A DNA stretch of 64,000 nucleotides from Musicola paradisiaca NCPPB 2511 (GTDB lineage Bacteria; Pseudomonadota; Gammaproteobacteria; Enterobacterales; Enterobacteriaceae). A model generated the notes under the pieces. It was not told the DNA's origin, made no database searches, and saw only the letters and a list, made by a program, of their open reading frames with translations. Both the position numbers and the translations under genes were made by a program. Where the stretch lies: contig NZ_CM001857.1 in the NCBI RefSeq assembly GCF_000400505.1, forward strand, positions 1,228,532-1,292,531, read 5' to 3'. This document shows, in pieces, positions 49,653-59,833 of this stretch. Position 1 is the first letter of the stretch; the number at the start of each line of letters is the position of its first letter.

Positions 49653-51338
49653 TCAGCGAACCAGACTCAACTGTAAATGTTCGGCAACCGGGCCGAGCGC
49701 CAGGGCAGGGATGAAGGTCAACGCGCTGATAAGCAGGATGATGGCGATCAGCATGCCGATGAACAGCGGCCCTCGGGTGCTGAGGGAGCCGCGGGTTTCC
49801 GGCTGGCGTTTCTTGGCGGCTAACGAACCGGCGATAGCCAGTACCGGGATCATGACCGAGAAACGGCCGACCAACATGGCGAATGCCAGCGTCAGGTTAT
49901 AAAACGGTGTATTGACGTTGAGACCGCCGAAGGCGCTGCCGTTGTTGTTGGCGGCGGAGGAGTAGGCGTAGAGCACTTCGCTGAAACCGTGCGCGCCGGG
50001 GTTGAAGATGCCGCTGCGCCCCGCTTCGGTGCCAAGCGCCAGCGCGGTGCCCAGCAGCACCAATGCCGGGGTGATCAGGATCGCCAGCGCCGCCATTTTC
50101 ATCTCCCAGGCATCGATTTTCTTGCCGAGATACTCCGGCGTGCGGCCGATCATCAGCCCGGCGATAAATACCGTCAGCAGTACGAAGATCAGCATGCCGT
50201 ATAAGCCGGAACCCACGCCGCCGAAAATCACTTCTCCCACCTGCATCAGCCACATCGGTACCATACCGCCCAGCGCGGTGAACGAGTCATGCATAGCATT
50301 GACCGCGCCGCAGGACGTCGCGGTGGTGATGGCGGCGAAGAAGGCGGAGGCGAGTACGCCGAAACGGGTTTCCTTCCCCTCCATGTTTTGTGCGGAATCT
50401 GCGCCCAGCGCCAGTAGATGCGGGTTGCCGCTGACTTCGGCGTACATCGTCACTGCGGACGCGGCGATCAGCATCAGCGACATCGCCCAGAGCAGCGTGT
50501 GGCCCTGGCGAACATCGTTGACCACCCGACCGAAGGCAAAGCAGAGCGCTGCGGGGATGAGCAGGATCGACAGCATCTGTATCAGGTTGCTCAGCGCGGT
50601 CGGGTTTTCAAACGGGTGCGCGGAGTTGGCGCCAAAAAAACCGCCGCCGTTGGTACCGAGCATCTTGATGGCTTCCTGCGACGCTACCGGGCCCATCGGC
50701 AGAATCTGCGTTGCGCCTTCCAGCGTGGTTGCCGACTGATAAGGCAGAAAGTTCTGGATCGTGCCCTGACTGATGAAAAATAGCGCCATCAACATCGCGA
50801 TCGGCAACAAAAGATAGAGGTTGATACGTATCAAATCGAGCCAGGCGTTGCCTAGCGCCTGTGTGGAGCGGCGGGCAAACGCACGCATTAAAACAAAGGC
50901 GACAGCGATGCCGGTGGCGGCGGAGAGAAAGTTCTGCACCGTTAATCCCAGCATCTGACTGAAATAACTGAGCGTGTTCTCGCCGCTGTAAGCCTGCCAG
51001 TTGGTATTGGTCACAAAACTGATGGCGGTATTTAACGCCAGATGCCAGGACATGCCGGGCAGATGTTGGGGATTCAGCGGCAGATGCTGTTGAAACATCA
51101 TGATCAACAGCAGTAGCACGATGCCGCCGGCGTTGAGCAGTAGAATGGCCAGCGCGTATTGCCGCCAGTTCATTTCACTCTGCGGGAAACCGCACAGCCG
51201 GGCAAGGTCGTGTTCCAGCGGCAGCAACACGCCGGTTTCCCCTTCAACCAAACGTGCCAGCCAGGCGCCTAACGGCTGCGACAGCACCAGCAGCAGCGCA
51301 AACAGGCTGACGATCAGTAAGAACGCATTGCCGGCCAT
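49653..51338 (-). CDS. kdpA: Potassium-transporting ATPase subunit KdpA
   Basis: K+-selective channel-like subunit of the SKT superfamily. The 561-residue protein has ten membrane helices and four pore-loop repeats, including [27 protein letters not shown] and [16 protein letters not shown]. Its ATG shares one base with the kdpF stop (TGATG), so the two are coupled. Length is close to E. coli KdpA (557). Confidence 0.97.
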   Translation of the reverse strand: MAGNAFLLIVSLFALLLVLSQPLGAWLARLVEGETGVLLPLEHDLARLCGFPQSEMNWRQYALAILLLNAGGIVLLLLIMMFQQHLPLNPQHLPGMSWHLALNTAISFVTNTNWQAYSGENTLSYFSQMLGLTVQNFLSAATGIAVAFVLMRAFARRSTQALGNAWLDLIRINLYLLLPIAMLMALFFISQGTIQNFLPYQSATTLEGATQILPMGPVASQEAIKMLGTNGGGFFGANSAHPFENPTALSNLIQMLSILLIPAALCFAFGRVVNDVRQGHTLLWAMSLMLIAASAVTMYAEVSGNPHLLALGADSAQNMEGKETRFGVLASAFFAAITTATSCGAVNAMHDSFTALGGMVPMWLMQVGEVIFGGVGSGLYGMLIFVLLTVFIAGLMIGRTPEYLGKKIDAWEMKMAALAILITPALVLLGTALALGTEAGRSGIFNPGAHGFSEVLYAYSSAANNNGSAFGGLNVNTPFYNLTLAFAMLVGRFSVMIPVLAIAGSLAAKKRQPETRGSLSTRGPLFIGMLIAIILLISALTFIPALALGPVAEHLQLSLVR

Positions 51339-51427
51339 CAGAATTCCTCCGCATTAAGCAATGCATAACACAGGTACACCAGCAGCAGCGCCACCAGAAT
51401 ACCTTCTGCAATCAAATCGATATTCAC
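51338..51427 (-). CDS. kdpF: KdpF, 29-residue stabilising peptide of the Kdp pump
   Basis: A one-helix membrane peptide that stabilises KdpABC. Starting at GTG (51427-51425), it reads [20 protein letters not shown] at residues 1-20 and ends YALLNAEEF, aligning well with the YLVYALINAEAF end of E. coli KdpF. GGGAGGT lies upstream at a good distance. The stop overlaps the kdpA start. It was found by translating the sequence upstream of kdpA; it is too short for routine ORF calling. Confidence 0.9.
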   Translation of the reverse strand: MNIDLIAEGILVALLLVYLCYALLNAEEF

Positions 51428-51884
51428 GAGATACCTCCCTGTCGAGGTCATTGGTCGATGCTGTCAGTCTAGGTAGCGCGGTAAAAAGAGGGTGCAAATT
51501 TCGTGGGGGCGGGCGTAAAAAAAGTATAAAAACGACGGCTGACGCAGTGCCTGGGCGCTGAAACCGGATGGGCGGAACGTGCAAGCGACGTCAGCGGTTG
51601 CCCGACAAGTTGGCTCTCGGCAAGGGGAACAGACGGCCCGTTTCTGCGGCCCTGTCCCTTGCGTGGAAGCAATGATTTAACGCGGCGTCCGCCTGCACGG
51701 TGACATCCCGTGAGGGTTTTGATTCATTATCATGTCATAGGTCATGGTTAGCATCATCAGGCCGGCGTTCAGGGTTGTAATCTGGTCTGATGAGTGCAAA
51801 AATTAACCAGTGGATGTCGATGTGTCGCCGTTTTCCTCGCTCCGGCGTTTTACATCGACCTGTTTGTTAGCTAGGAGGATGGTG
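51428..51884. promoter_or_regulatory. kdpF-ybfA divergent region
   Basis: A 457-nt gap. On the minus strand it holds a KdpE-box-like element (annotated separately). Further on, CAAGGGGAACAG (51621-51632) and CTGTCCCTTG (51652-51661) form an imperfect long hairpin with an inner GGCC/GGCC stem. The ybfA start and its AGGAGG lie at the far end. No other ORF looks real. Confidence 0.5.
51506..51532 (-). promoter_or_regulatory. KdpE-box-like operator of kdpFABC
   Basis: Minus strand reads TTTTTATACTTTTTTTACGC then CCGCCCC, a T-rich half followed by a C-rich half. From memory the KdpE-binding site in front of E. coli kdpF is an almost identical TATACTTTTTTTACA-CCCC-GCCC element, so this is a well-conserved operator. 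The associated -35/-10 hexamers downstream are not clear. Confidence 0.8.
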
Positions 51885-52091
51885 ATGGCATTTGGTTCCG
51901 AGTATCCCTTATACCGGGTGGTGTTGCGCCGGGTCGCCGTGATCGTTATCGGTGTGCTGGCGTTGCCTTGCCTGTTGTTCTGGCGCGACCGCGCCCGTTT
52001 TTATAGCTATCTGCATCGTGTCTGGCTCAAGACCAGTGATAAACCGGTATGGCTGGCGCAGTCTGAGCGTGCCGTCAACGAGCTGTATTAA
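51885..52091 (+). CDS. ybfA: Small membrane protein YbfA (DUF2517)
   Basis: A 68-residue protein matching E. coli YbfA, encoded divergently from kdpF as in E. coli. It starts [20 protein letters not shown], has one hydrophobic segment (about 14-37) and ends with the conserved [18 protein letters not shown] and VWLAQ motif. Two ATGs compete: 51879 directly abuts AGGAGG, whereas 51885 is six bases from it and gives the E. coli length, so 51885 is preferred. Function unknown. Confidence 0.88.
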   Translation: MAFGSEYPLYRVVLRRVAVIVIGVLALPCLLFWRDRARFYSYLHRVWLKTSDKPVWLAQSERAVNELY

Positions 52092-52412
52092 GCGGCGGCG
52101 TCAGGCTTTCGCGCCGCCCGCCGACGGTGCCTGCCAAACCGGCGGTGGATGGCCTATCCGGGTATGAGTCCGAAGGCGGTCAGTACCCTCTTGTTTTCGT
52201 ATCACCCTGTCTGTTTTCGTTGACGATCGGCATGACAAGCCGTGTTGTCGCATCTCCTTACGACCTTAATCCCCATTCCCCCGGCATGACCGGCACGCCG
52301 CCCGGCGGCATTGTCGTCGGCATCGGTTTTTTCCCGCTTATTTCCCCGCTGAGGGCGCAATAAATCCGCTATGCTATTGAGATAGCATCATCTTTTTGAC
52401 ATGAGGTTGATT
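52092..52412. other. Gap between ybfA and the TudS-DUF1722 gene
   Basis: Contains a perfect inverted repeat ATGCTAT (52371-52377) / ATAGCAT (52382-52388) with TGAG loop, followed by CATCTTTTTG; it could end the ybfA transcript or be an operator for the next gene. The start codon 52413 and its GAGG element follow. No other ORF looks real. Confidence 0.4.
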
Positions 52413-53366
52413 ATGACGCTCAATCCGATTCCTGTTGGCATCAGCGCTTGTTTGCTGGGAAACCCGGTACGTTTCGATGGCGGACACAAACGGTTGGCGT
52501 TTGCGGTTGAGCAACTGGCGGCGTTTTTCCGGTTTGAGCCGCTGTGTCCGGAAATGGCGGTGGGGCTGCCGGTACCGCGTCCGGCGTTGCGGTTAGTTAA
52601 AGACGGGCAAGGGGATATCGCGTTGCAGGCCAGCAATGGCTCCGGGTTAGACGTTACTCAGCCGATGCACGAGTTTGCCGCCGGCATCGTGCCGACGTTG
52701 GCATCGTTGTGCGGCTATATCGTGTGCGCCAAATCGCCGAGCTGCGGGATGGAGCGGGTGAAAGTGTATGACGGCGCCGGCGCCCGCAAGAGCGGCGTCG
52801 GGCTGTTTACCCGTCAACTGATGATGGCGCTGCCCTGGCTGCCGGTGGAAGAGGACGGCCGGCTGCATGATCCGGTACTGCGGGAAAACTTCATCGAACG
52901 GGTTTATGCCCTGCATGAGTTGCAGCAGCTCTGGCGACAGGGGGTGAGCCGCGGCGCGCTGATGGTGTTTCACAGCCGTTATAAATTGCTGCTGCTGGCG
53001 CATTCTCAGCCGGAATATCGCGAGCTGGGGCGTTTCGTCGCGTCAATGGATCAGTGGAATTCGCTGGAGGCGTTTGCGGCGGAATACCGACTGCGTCTGA
53101 TGAGGCTACTGGCGCATCCGGCTTCGCGTCGCAATCACACCAACGTGCTGATGCATATTCAGGGTTATTTCCGTCGTCACCTATCGGCGCGCCAGCGGCA
53201 GGCGTTATCCGATTTGATCGATCGCTATCGGCGCGGGACGCAGCCGCTGCTGGCGCCGATGACGCTGCTGCGGCATTACCTGTCCGAATACCCGGACGCT
53301 TATCTGCTTGAGCAGCGCTATTTCGATCCGTATCCGGAAGCCTTGAGACTTCGTTACGGTCACTGA
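52413..53366 (+). CDS. DUF523 (TudS-type thiouracil desulfurase) fused to DUF1722 (YbgA)
   Basis: The 317-residue protein has two parts. Residues 1-150 form a DUF523 domain with cysteines C13 (SACLLG), C45 (LCPEMAVGLPVPR) and C111 (PSCGMERVKVY); characterised members such as TudS use three cysteines to hold a [4Fe-4S] cluster that desulfurises 2-thiouracil. Residues 170-317 form DUF1722, equivalent to E. coli YbgA. The ATG at 52413 is preceded by GAGG; the one at 52401 is not. It sits 24 nt upstream of phrB, as ybgA does in E. coli. Desulfurase activity is inference; DUF1722 has no known role. Confidence 0.85.
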   Translation: MTLNPIPVGISACLLGNPVRFDGGHKRLAFAVEQLAAFFRFEPLCPEMAVGLPVPRPALRLVKDGQGDIALQASNGSGLDVTQPMHEFAAGIVPTLASLCGYIVCAKSPSCGMERVKVYDGAGARKSGVGLFTRQLMMALPWLPVEEDGRLHDPVLRENFIERVYALHELQQLWRQGVSRGALMVFHSRYKLLLLAHSQPEYRELGRFVASMDQWNSLEAFAAEYRLRLMRLLAHPASRRNHTNVLMHIQGYFRRHLSARQRQALSDLIDRYRRGTQPLLAPMTLLRHYLSEYPDAYLLEQRYFDPYPEALRLRYGH

Positions 53367-53390
53367 TTTTTCACGCGAAAAGGACGGTTC

Positions 53391-54824
53391 ATGACCACGC
53401 ATCTGGTCTGGTTTCGCAACGATTTGCGTATTACCGACAATCTGGCGTTGTACGCCGCCTGTCAGGATCCCGAGGCGCAGGTGGAGGCGGTCTTTATCGC
53501 CACGCCAGGGCAATGGAAACGCCATGAAATGGCGCCGCGTCAGGCGGCGTTATTGTTCGATTGCGTATTGCAATTGCAGCGAGCGCTTTATGAGAAAGGA
53601 ATTCCGCTGCACTACCATCAGTGTGAGGATTTTGACGGTGCTCTAGAGTGGCTGGCGGCGTTGTGCCGTCAGCGTCAGGCGACCCATCTATTCTATAACC
53701 GGCAGTATGAATGGAATGAACAGCGGCGGGATCAAGCGTTGTCGCGCCATCTGGAAAATGGGGTGCGGATTCAAGCGTTTGACGACAGCCTGTTGCTGGC
53801 GCCCGGCAGCGTCGTGACGGGAAGCGGCGAGATGTACAAAGTGTTTACCCCGTTTCGGACGGCGTTCATCACACAGTTATTGCAGACTTCTACGGACAGT
53901 GTGCCCGCGCCGACAGCCCGTCGACAACCGCTGCCGCCATTGACGCCGCCGGCGCCGTTTGACTATCCGCAGTTGGATGTCGCCGGGGATTTCCCTGCTG
54001 GCGAGGCGGCGGCTCTACAGCGTTTGCGGCAGTTCTGCCGCGAGCAGGTGCATGTTTACCATGAGCTGCGGGATGTGCCCTCCCGGCCGGCCACCAGCAG
54101 ATTGTCGCCATATCTGGCGCTGGGCGTGCTGTCGCCACGTCAGTGTTTCAACCGTCTGCGCGCTGAGCACCCGGATTGGCTGGCGCAGCGTGAAGGGGGA
54201 GCGTTCTGCTGGTTTAACGAGCTGGTCTGGCGGGAGTTCTACCGCCACCTGCTGGTGTTTCACCCCGCGTTGTGCCGGCATCGGCCGTTTATCGCCTGGA
54301 CCGATCGCGTGGTCTGGCGCTCGGCGCCGCAGGAGTTGCTCGCCTGGCAGCGCGGCGAGACCGGTTATCCCATCGTGGACGCCGGTATGCGGCAGTTGCA
54401 TCAGACCGGCTGGATGCATAACCGTTTGCGGATGATCTGCGCCAGTTTTCTGGTTAAGGATTTGCTGATTGACTGGCGCGAGGGGGAACGCTATTTCATG
54501 AGCCAACTGCTGGATGGCGATCTGGCCGCTAATAACGGCGGCTGGCAGTGGGCGGCATCCACCGGTACTGATGCGGCACCCTATTTTCGTATTTTCAATC
54601 CCACCACTCAGGGGGAGCGCTTCGACCCGAATGGCGATTTTATTCGCCGTTGGGTGCCGGAACTGGCCGGGGTGCCGGGCAAAGACATTCATCAGCCGCA
54701 CCGTTGGGCGGAAAAAATGCGCTGCCGCCTCGACTACCCTCTGCCGATAGTGGATCACAAACAGGCCCGGGTGCGCACGTTGGCGGCATTTGATGCGGCT
54801 AAAAAACTCGCCGTCAATGAATAA
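53391..54824 (+). CDS. phrB: Deoxyribodipyrimidine photolyase PhrB
   Basis: Blue-light enzyme that splits cyclobutane pyrimidine dimers using FADH- and an antenna folate. The 477-residue product has an N-terminal alpha/beta antenna domain (about 1-130, starting MTTHLVWFRNDLRITDN) and a helical FAD domain with the signatures TGYPIVDAGMRQLHQTGWMH and WQWAASTGTDAAPYFRIFNP. Length is close to the E. coli protein (472). Three of its flanking genes also follow E. coli order. Confidence 0.97.
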   Translation: MTTHLVWFRNDLRITDNLALYAACQDPEAQVEAVFIATPGQWKRHEMAPRQAALLFDCVLQLQRALYEKGIPLHYHQCEDFDGALEWLAALCRQRQATHLFYNRQYEWNEQRRDQALSRHLENGVRIQAFDDSLLLAPGSVVTGSGEMYKVFTPFRTAFITQLLQTSTDSVPAPTARRQPLPPLTPPAPFDYPQLDVAGDFPAGEAAALQRLRQFCREQVHVYHELRDVPSRPATSRLSPYLALGVLSPRQCFNRLRAEHPDWLAQREGGAFCWFNELVWREFYRHLLVFHPALCRHRPFIAWTDRVVWRSAPQELLAWQRGETGYPIVDAGMRQLHQTGWMHNRLRMICASFLVKDLLIDWREGERYFMSQLLDGDLAANNGGWQWAASTGTDAAPYFRIFNPTTQGERFDPNGDFIRRWVPELAGVPGKDIHQPHRWAEKMRCRLDYPLPIVDHKQARVRTLAAFDAAKKLAVNE

Positions 54825-54863
54825 CCGGTTCGCGCCGGCAAAGAAAGATAAGGAGTAAAGACT

Positions 54864-55607
54864 ATGCAGAATACGGAACTGGAGACCCTGATTAACGGTT
54901 TCCTCAATGTTGGGGCATTCCAGGATTACGCGCCGAACGGGTTGCAGGTGGAAGGCCGTGCTCAGGTGCATCGGATTATCACCGGGGTAACGGCGAGCCA
55001 GGCGCTGTTAAACGTCGCCGCCGAACGTAATGCGGATGCAGTGTTGGTACATCACGGTTATTTCTGGAAGAACGAGCCGGCGGTGGTGCGCGGGATAAAA
55101 CGCCAGCGGCTGAAGACCTTGTTGGTGAACGATATCAATCTTTATGGCTATCACTTGCCGCTGGATGCGCATCCGCAAGTGGGTAATAACGCCAAGCTGG
55201 GCGAGTTGCTGGAGGCGAATATTCTCGGAGCCATCGATGTATTGCTGCCTTACGGTGAACTGCGCGAGCCCAAAAGCGGCACGGCATTGCGTCAACACCT
55301 GGAATCGGCGTTGGGGCGGTCGGTGTTGCATTGCGGTGATAATGCGCCGGCGAAAATCACCCGGATTGCCTGGTGTACCGGCGGTGGTCAGAGCTTTATC
55401 GAACAGGCCGCCGAATTTGGTGTCGATGCCTTTGTGACCGGCGAGGTTTCGGAAAAAACCATCCATACCGCCCGCGAGATGGGGTTGCACTTTTTCGCCG
55501 CAGGCCACCATGCCACCGAACGTGCCGGTATTCAGGCATTAGGGGAATGGCTGGCGGCGCAGCATGGCTTTGAGGTGACATTCGTCGATATTCCTAACCC
55601 GGCCTGA
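54864..55607 (+). CDS. ybgI: Nif3-family metal-binding protein YbgI
   Basis: A 247-residue cytoplasmic protein of the Nif3/GCH1-type 2 family that forms toroidal hexamers with two metals per subunit; its true activity is unsettled. Visible features include [19 protein letters not shown], the metal-ligand motif [10 protein letters not shown] and the C-terminal [45 protein letters not shown] precedes the ATG. It is 16 bases upstream of pxpB. Confidence 0.94.
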   Translation: MQNTELETLINGFLNVGAFQDYAPNGLQVEGRAQVHRIITGVTASQALLNVAAERNADAVLVHHGYFWKNEPAVVRGIKRQRLKTLLVNDINLYGYHLPLDAHPQVGNNAKLGELLEANILGAIDVLLPYGELREPKSGTALRQHLESALGRSVLHCGDNAPAKITRIAWCTGGGQSFIEQAAEFGVDAFVTGEVSEKTIHTAREMGLHFFAAGHHATERAGIQALGEWLAAQHGFEVTFVDIPNPA

Positions 55608-55623
55608 AACGGCAGGAGGAACG

Positions 55624-56280
55624 ATGCAACGCGCGCGCTGTTATCTGTTGGGCGAACGGACGGTCGTGCTGGAGCTGGAACCCCCGTTATCGTTGGCGAG
55701 CCAGCAGCGGATCTGGGCGCTGGCGGAGCATTTGAATCAGCATGATGCGGTTCGGGAGGTTATTCCCGGAATGAACAACCTGACCGTGGTGTTGATGGAT
55801 GCCCATTCCGATGCTCGTGACGCTATCGATCAACTGTTGTCGTGGTGGGAAACGAGTGAGCCGCTACCACAGGCGTCGCGGTTGGTGGAGATCCCGGTGG
55901 TGTATGGCGGCGAGCAGGGGCCCGATCTCGACGTTGTCGCCGCGTATTGCGGTATGACGCCGCGTCAGACGGTGGAATGCCATGCCGCCGGGCGCTATAT
56001 CGTCTATTTTCTGGGGTTTCAACCGGGGTTTCCCTATCTGGGCGGGCTGGATGAGCGGTTGTACGCGCCGCGTCGTGCCGAACCCAGAGTGTTGGTGCCC
56101 GCAGGTTCGGTCGGTATCGGCGGTCAGCAGACGGGTATTTATCCGTTGACCACTCCCGGCGGTTGGCAGTTGATCGGCCGGACGGCGTTGACACTGTTCA
56201 ATCCCTCTCAGACTCCGCCTACTTTGTTGCACCCGGGGGATCAGATCCGATTTGTGCCGCAGCGGGAGGGCGTATGCTGA
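55624..56280 (+). CDS. pxpB: 5-oxoprolinase subunit PxpB
   Basis: Subunit of the prokaryotic ATP-dependent 5-oxoprolinase (PxpABC), which converts toxic 5-oxoproline into glutamate. The 218-residue product has the carboxyltransferase-like signature [18 protein letters not shown] and [16 protein letters not shown] (AHS1 domain). GGCAGGAGGAACG sets the start, and it overlaps the pxpC start by seven bases. Confidence 0.96.
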   Translation: MQRARCYLLGERTVVLELEPPLSLASQQRIWALAEHLNQHDAVREVIPGMNNLTVVLMDAHSDARDAIDQLLSWWETSEPLPQASRLVEIPVVYGGEQGPDLDVVAAYCGMTPRQTVECHAAGRYIVYFLGFQPGFPYLGGLDERLYAPRRAEPRVLVPAGSVGIGGQQTGIYPLTTPGGWQLIGRTALTLFNPSQTPPTLLHPGDQIRFVPQREGVC

Positions 56281-57203
56281 AGATTCTCCATGCCGGATTG
56301 CTGACCACGATCCAGGATGCCGGGCGTTTTGGCATGCGCCATCTTGGCGTCAGCCAGTGTGGGGCGTTGGATCTCCCGGCGCTGCAGATCGCCAATCTGC
56401 TGGTGGGCAATGCGGCAGATGCTGCGGCACTGGAGATTACGCTGGGACAACTGACGGCGACGTTCACCTCTCGCGGCTGGATTGCGCTGACCGGCGCTGA
56501 CTGTCACGCACGGCTGGAAGGGAAAAACCTGTGGACGGGGTGGTGTTTTCCCGTGCAGCCCGGCCAGACGCTGCGGTTGCGGGCGCCGCGCAACGGTATG
56601 CGCAGCTATCTGGCGGTGTCCGGCGGTATTGCGGTTCCCAGGGTGCTTGGTTCGTGCAGTACCGACCTGAAAAGTGGTTTCGGCGGGTTAGGCGGACGAG
56701 CGTTGGCTGATGGCGATACGTTGTCGGTGGGCGTTCCTTTACGTCAGCCCAAACGGCAGATCGGCGTGCGGCAATTGCTGTTCAATAATCGGGTGAGGGT
56801 GCTGCCGGGACCGGAATATCAGGAGTTTAGCGAATCGTCACGGGAGAATTTCTGGCGCACCGGCTGGCATCTGAGCCCGCAGAGTAACCGCATGGGGTAC
56901 CGCTTGTTGGGGCCGGAATTGCAGCGTGACACGACGCGAGAGATGCTGTCGCACGGTTTGTTGCCGGGTGTGATTCAGGTTCCCCACAACGGCAAGCCAA
57001 TTGTGCTGTTGGCCGATGCGCAGACAACGGGGGGGTATCCGCGTATCGGCCATGTGATCGAAGCGGATTTGTACCATCTGGCCCAGACCCGGCTGGGCGA
57101 ACAGGTGCATTTTATTCCTTGTTCACTGTCAGAAGCCCGGCAGGCACTACAGAATCAACAGCGTTATCTGGAACAATTAACCAGGAGGTTGCATGGTGAT
57201 TGA
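56274..57203 (+). CDS. pxpC: 5-oxoprolinase subunit PxpC
   Basis: Partner of PxpB (AHS2 domain) in 5-oxoprolinase. The 309-residue product starts [20 protein letters not shown] and has the [18 protein letters not shown] and [16 protein letters not shown] motifs and the [17 protein letters not shown] region. I use the ATG overlapping the pxpB stop by seven bases, which gives the E. coli length; the longer frame is implausible. It overlaps the pxpA start by 11 bases. Confidence 0.96.
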   Translation: MLKILHAGLLTTIQDAGRFGMRHLGVSQCGALDLPALQIANLLVGNAADAAALEITLGQLTATFTSRGWIALTGADCHARLEGKNLWTGWCFPVQPGQTLRLRAPRNGMRSYLAVSGGIAVPRVLGSCSTDLKSGFGGLGGRALADGDTLSVGVPLRQPKRQIGVRQLLFNNRVRVLPGPEYQEFSESSRENFWRTGWHLSPQSNRMGYRLLGPELQRDTTREMLSHGLLPGVIQVPHNGKPIVLLADAQTTGGYPRIGHVIEADLYHLAQTRLGEQVHFIPCSLSEARQALQNQQRYLEQLTRRLHGD

Positions 57204-57930
57204 TGTAAACGTCGATCTTGGCGAAGGCGGGCAGCATGATGAAGCGCTGTTACAGTTAGTGAGTTCTGCCAATATCGCCTGCGGCTTTCATGCCGGAGAT
57301 GCGGATACCATGCGTCAGGCGGTGCGCTGGGCCATCAGGTATGGCGTCGCCATCGGCGCTCACCCTAGTTTCCCTGATCGAGACAACTTCGGTCGCGTCG
57401 CGATGCAATTGCCGCCCGAAACGGTATTTGCGCAGGTGGTTTATCAAATCGGTGCGCTGGCGGCGATCGTCAAAGCCGAGGGGGCCAGGCTGTTTCATGT
57501 GAAACCGCACGGTATGCTTTACAATCAGGCTGCGCGAGAGCCCGCATTGGCCGATGCTATCGCTCGAGCGGTACAGGCGGTGGATCCCTCGCTGTATCTG
57601 GTGGGGCTGGCGGGAAGCGATTTGGTTCATGCGGGTAAGCATCGGGGGCTGAAAACGCGCCAGGAAGTATTTGCCGATCGTAGCTATCGACCCGATGGCT
57701 CGCTGGTGCCGCGGGATCAGCCGCTGGCGGTCATCAATAGCGATGAATTGGCACTGGCCCAGACGCTGGAAATGATACAGCGTCATCGGGTGCGCACCAG
57801 CGATGGCAGTTGGATTGCGGTTCAGGCGGATACGGTCTGCCTGCATGGCGATGGTGAGCATGCATTGGCGTTCGCCCGCCGGTTACGGCATAGCTTTAGT
57901 CAGTATGGCATTCGGGTTACGGCCCAATAA
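57193..57930 (+). CDS. pxpA: 5-oxoprolinase subunit PxpA (LamB/YcsF family)
   Basis: The third, LamB/YcsF-family subunit, proposed to bind 5-oxoproline. The 245-residue product shows DVNVDLGEG at the N-terminus, the metal-binding-like [11 protein letters not shown] segment and the [21 protein letters not shown] and [10 protein letters not shown] motifs. In E. coli nei and abrB lie between pxpA and gltA; here gltA follows directly and convergently. Confidence 0.95.
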   Translation: MVIDVNVDLGEGGQHDEALLQLVSSANIACGFHAGDADTMRQAVRWAIRYGVAIGAHPSFPDRDNFGRVAMQLPPETVFAQVVYQIGALAAIVKAEGARLFHVKPHGMLYNQAAREPALADAIARAVQAVDPSLYLVGLAGSDLVHAGKHRGLKTRQEVFADRSYRPDGSLVPRDQPLAVINSDELALAQTLEMIQRHRVRTSDGSWIAVQADTVCLHGDGEHALAFARRLRHSFSQYGIRVTAQ

Positions 57931-57994
57931 CCCGAACGAATAGCCTGCCGTTGGCAATCAGTCGGTAATAAAAAGAAGCTGTAGTATGAACCGT

Positions 57995-58020
57995 AAAAAA
58001 GGCCGGAATTCCGGCCTTTT
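57995..58020 (+). terminator. Bidirectional terminator between pxpA and gltA
   Basis: AAAAAAGGCCGG (57995-58006) pairs with CCGGCCTTTT around AATT. With A and T tracts on both sides it can end both the pxp and gltA transcripts. Confidence 0.92.
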
Positions 58021-58038
58021 AGGTTATTAGAACAGTGC

Positions 58039-59325
58039 TTAACGTTTAGTAATCAACGGTTCGAAATCGCGTTGGTCGTAGCCGGTATACAGCTGGCGCG
58101 GACGGGCAATTTTCAGGCCTTCGGCATGCATTTCACTCCAGTGGGCGATCCAGCCGACGGTGCGCGCCATGGCAAAGATCACCGTAAACATGGTGGACGG
58201 AATCCCCATCGCTTTGAGAATGATGCCGGAGTAGAAGTCGACGTTCGGATAGAGCTTGCGTTCGATGAAGTACGGGTCATTCAGCGCAATGTGTTCCAGC
58301 TCCATCGCTACTTCCAGCAGATCATCTTTGGTGTCCAGCTCTTTCAATACTTCGTGACAAGTTTGACGCATGACGGTGGCGCGTGGGTCATAATTTTTGT
58401 AGACGCGGTGGCCAAATCCCATCAGACGGAACGAGTCATTCTTGTCTTTGGCGCGAGCGATAAATGCCGGAATGTGTTTCACGGAACTGATTTCTTCCAG
58501 CATGCGCAGACAAGCTTCGTTAGCGCCGCCGTGAGCCGGCCCCCATAGTGAAGCAATACCGGCCGCGATACAGGCAAACGGGTTGGCGCCGGAAGAACCG
58601 GCAGTACGCACTGTTGAGGTCGAGGCATTCTGCTCATGATCGGCATGGAGGATCAGAATACGATCCATAGCGCGTTCTAATACTGGATTGACTTCGTATT
58701 CTTCACACGGCGTCGAGAACATCATATGCAGGAAGTTGCCGGCATAGGAAAGATTGTTACGCGGGTATACGAATGGTTGGCCAATCGAGTATTTGTAGCA
58801 CATGGCAGCCACGGTCGGCATTTTTGACAATAGGCGGTAGGCCGCGATTTCACGATGACGCGCGTTAGAGATGTCCAGCGAGTCGTGATAGAAGGCCGCG
58901 AGTGCGCCTGTTACGCCGCACAGCACCGCCATTGGGTGGGAGTCGCGCCGGAAGCCATGGAACAGCCGGGTAATCTGTTCGTGGATCATGGTATGGCGGG
59001 TGACGGTGGTTTTGAACTCTTCGTACTGCGCCTGCGTGGGGGCTTCACCGAACAGCAGAATGTAACAGACTTCCAGATAGTTGGATTTTTCCGCCAATTG
59101 AGCAATGGGGTAGCCCCGATGCAACAAGATGCCCTGATCGCCGTCGATATAGGTAATTTTGGACTCGCAGGATGCGGTGGAAGTAAAACCGGGGTCAAAA
59201 GTAAAGTAGCCTTTGGAACCGAGGCTACGAATGTCAATTTCATCATAGCCAAGCGTACCAGATAGGATATTGAGCTCGATGGGATCTTTGCCGTCTATCG
59301 CTAGCTTTGCTTTTTTATCAGCCAT
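58039..59325 (-). CDS. gltA: Citrate synthase GltA (type II)
   Basis: Condenses oxaloacetate and acetyl-CoA into citrate, first step of the TCA cycle. The 428-residue product is a hexameric type II enzyme with NADH-binding N-terminal domain ([12 protein letters not shown]), [14 protein letters not shown] (catalytic histidine), [12 protein letters not shown] (second histidine) and [15 protein letters not shown] plus the aspartate in NVDFYSG. AAGGAGACTGTAA before the ATG. Divergent from sdhCDAB across about 645 nt. Confidence 0.98.
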   Translation of the reverse strand: MADKKAKLAIDGKDPIELNILSGTLGYDEIDIRSLGSKGYFTFDPGFTSTASCESKITYIDGDQGILLHRGYPIAQLAEKSNYLEVCYILLFGEAPTQAQYEEFKTTVTRHTMIHEQITRLFHGFRRDSHPMAVLCGVTGALAAFYHDSLDISNARHREIAAYRLLSKMPTVAAMCYKYSIGQPFVYPRNNLSYAGNFLHMMFSTPCEEYEVNPVLERAMDRILILHADHEQNASTSTVRTAGSSGANPFACIAAGIASLWGPAHGGANEACLRMLEEISSVKHIPAFIARAKDKNDSFRLMGFGHRVYKNYDPRATVMRQTCHEVLKELDTKDDLLEVAMELEHIALNDPYFIERKLYPNVDFYSGIILKAMGIPSTMFTVIFAMARTVGWIAHWSEMHAEGLKIARPRQLYTGYDQRDFEPLITKR

Positions 59326-59833
59326 TTACAGTCTCCTTAGCGCTTTAATTCTAAAAATCTTTTCACCGTAGAAATACCGTCATGTCCGCACGCTGGATGA
59401 GATTAACAGTACAGATTATTGTGCCAGTCTGCTGTTTCGTACTGCCAGGGTACAGTGTTCGGATACAGTATCAGGTCGCTACAGTCGGATAGATGCTCTC
59501 CGGTTCGGGGTAGCCTTGTTCTGCTTTAAGTGTAGCCACTACCTATAAGTTTTCCGGGGTCTTTGATACCCACTGTTACATAACTTATATAAATGGGAAA
59601 GGGCCACCGACAAGCTTTAACAGGGTAGACTTATTTTCATGATTATTTGTAATTGAAATGTTGAAGTTTTGTCAAATCAGATAATTAATTTTATGTATTT
59701 TGTGAAATTCGTGATTCCGCTCACTGTTCAACGCAAATGTGTCCAAACAATTTGTAGGGTAATTGTAATAAGAATGTGAAGTGCCTATACTGCCGCCAGG
59801 TCTCCGGAATACCCTGCAGTAGGAGCACCCAGC
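59326..59833. promoter_or_regulatory. gltA-sdhC divergent control region
   Basis: Long AT-rich region controlling two TCA genes that respond to oxygen and carbon source in E. coli (ArcA, CRP). I can place the sdh promoter with confidence (see next entry) but not the gltA one. A TGTGA-N6-TGATT element near 59700-59716 resembles half of a CRP site. No ORF of note. Confidence 0.5.
59763..59791 (+). promoter_or_regulatory. sdhCDAB promoter
   Basis: TTGTAA (59763-59768) and TATACT (59786-59791) lie exactly 17 bases apart, a strong sigma-70 promoter. Transcription would begin near 59798 and give a leader of about 35 nt to the first AUG and about 170 nt to the assigned sdhC start. Confidence 0.85.
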
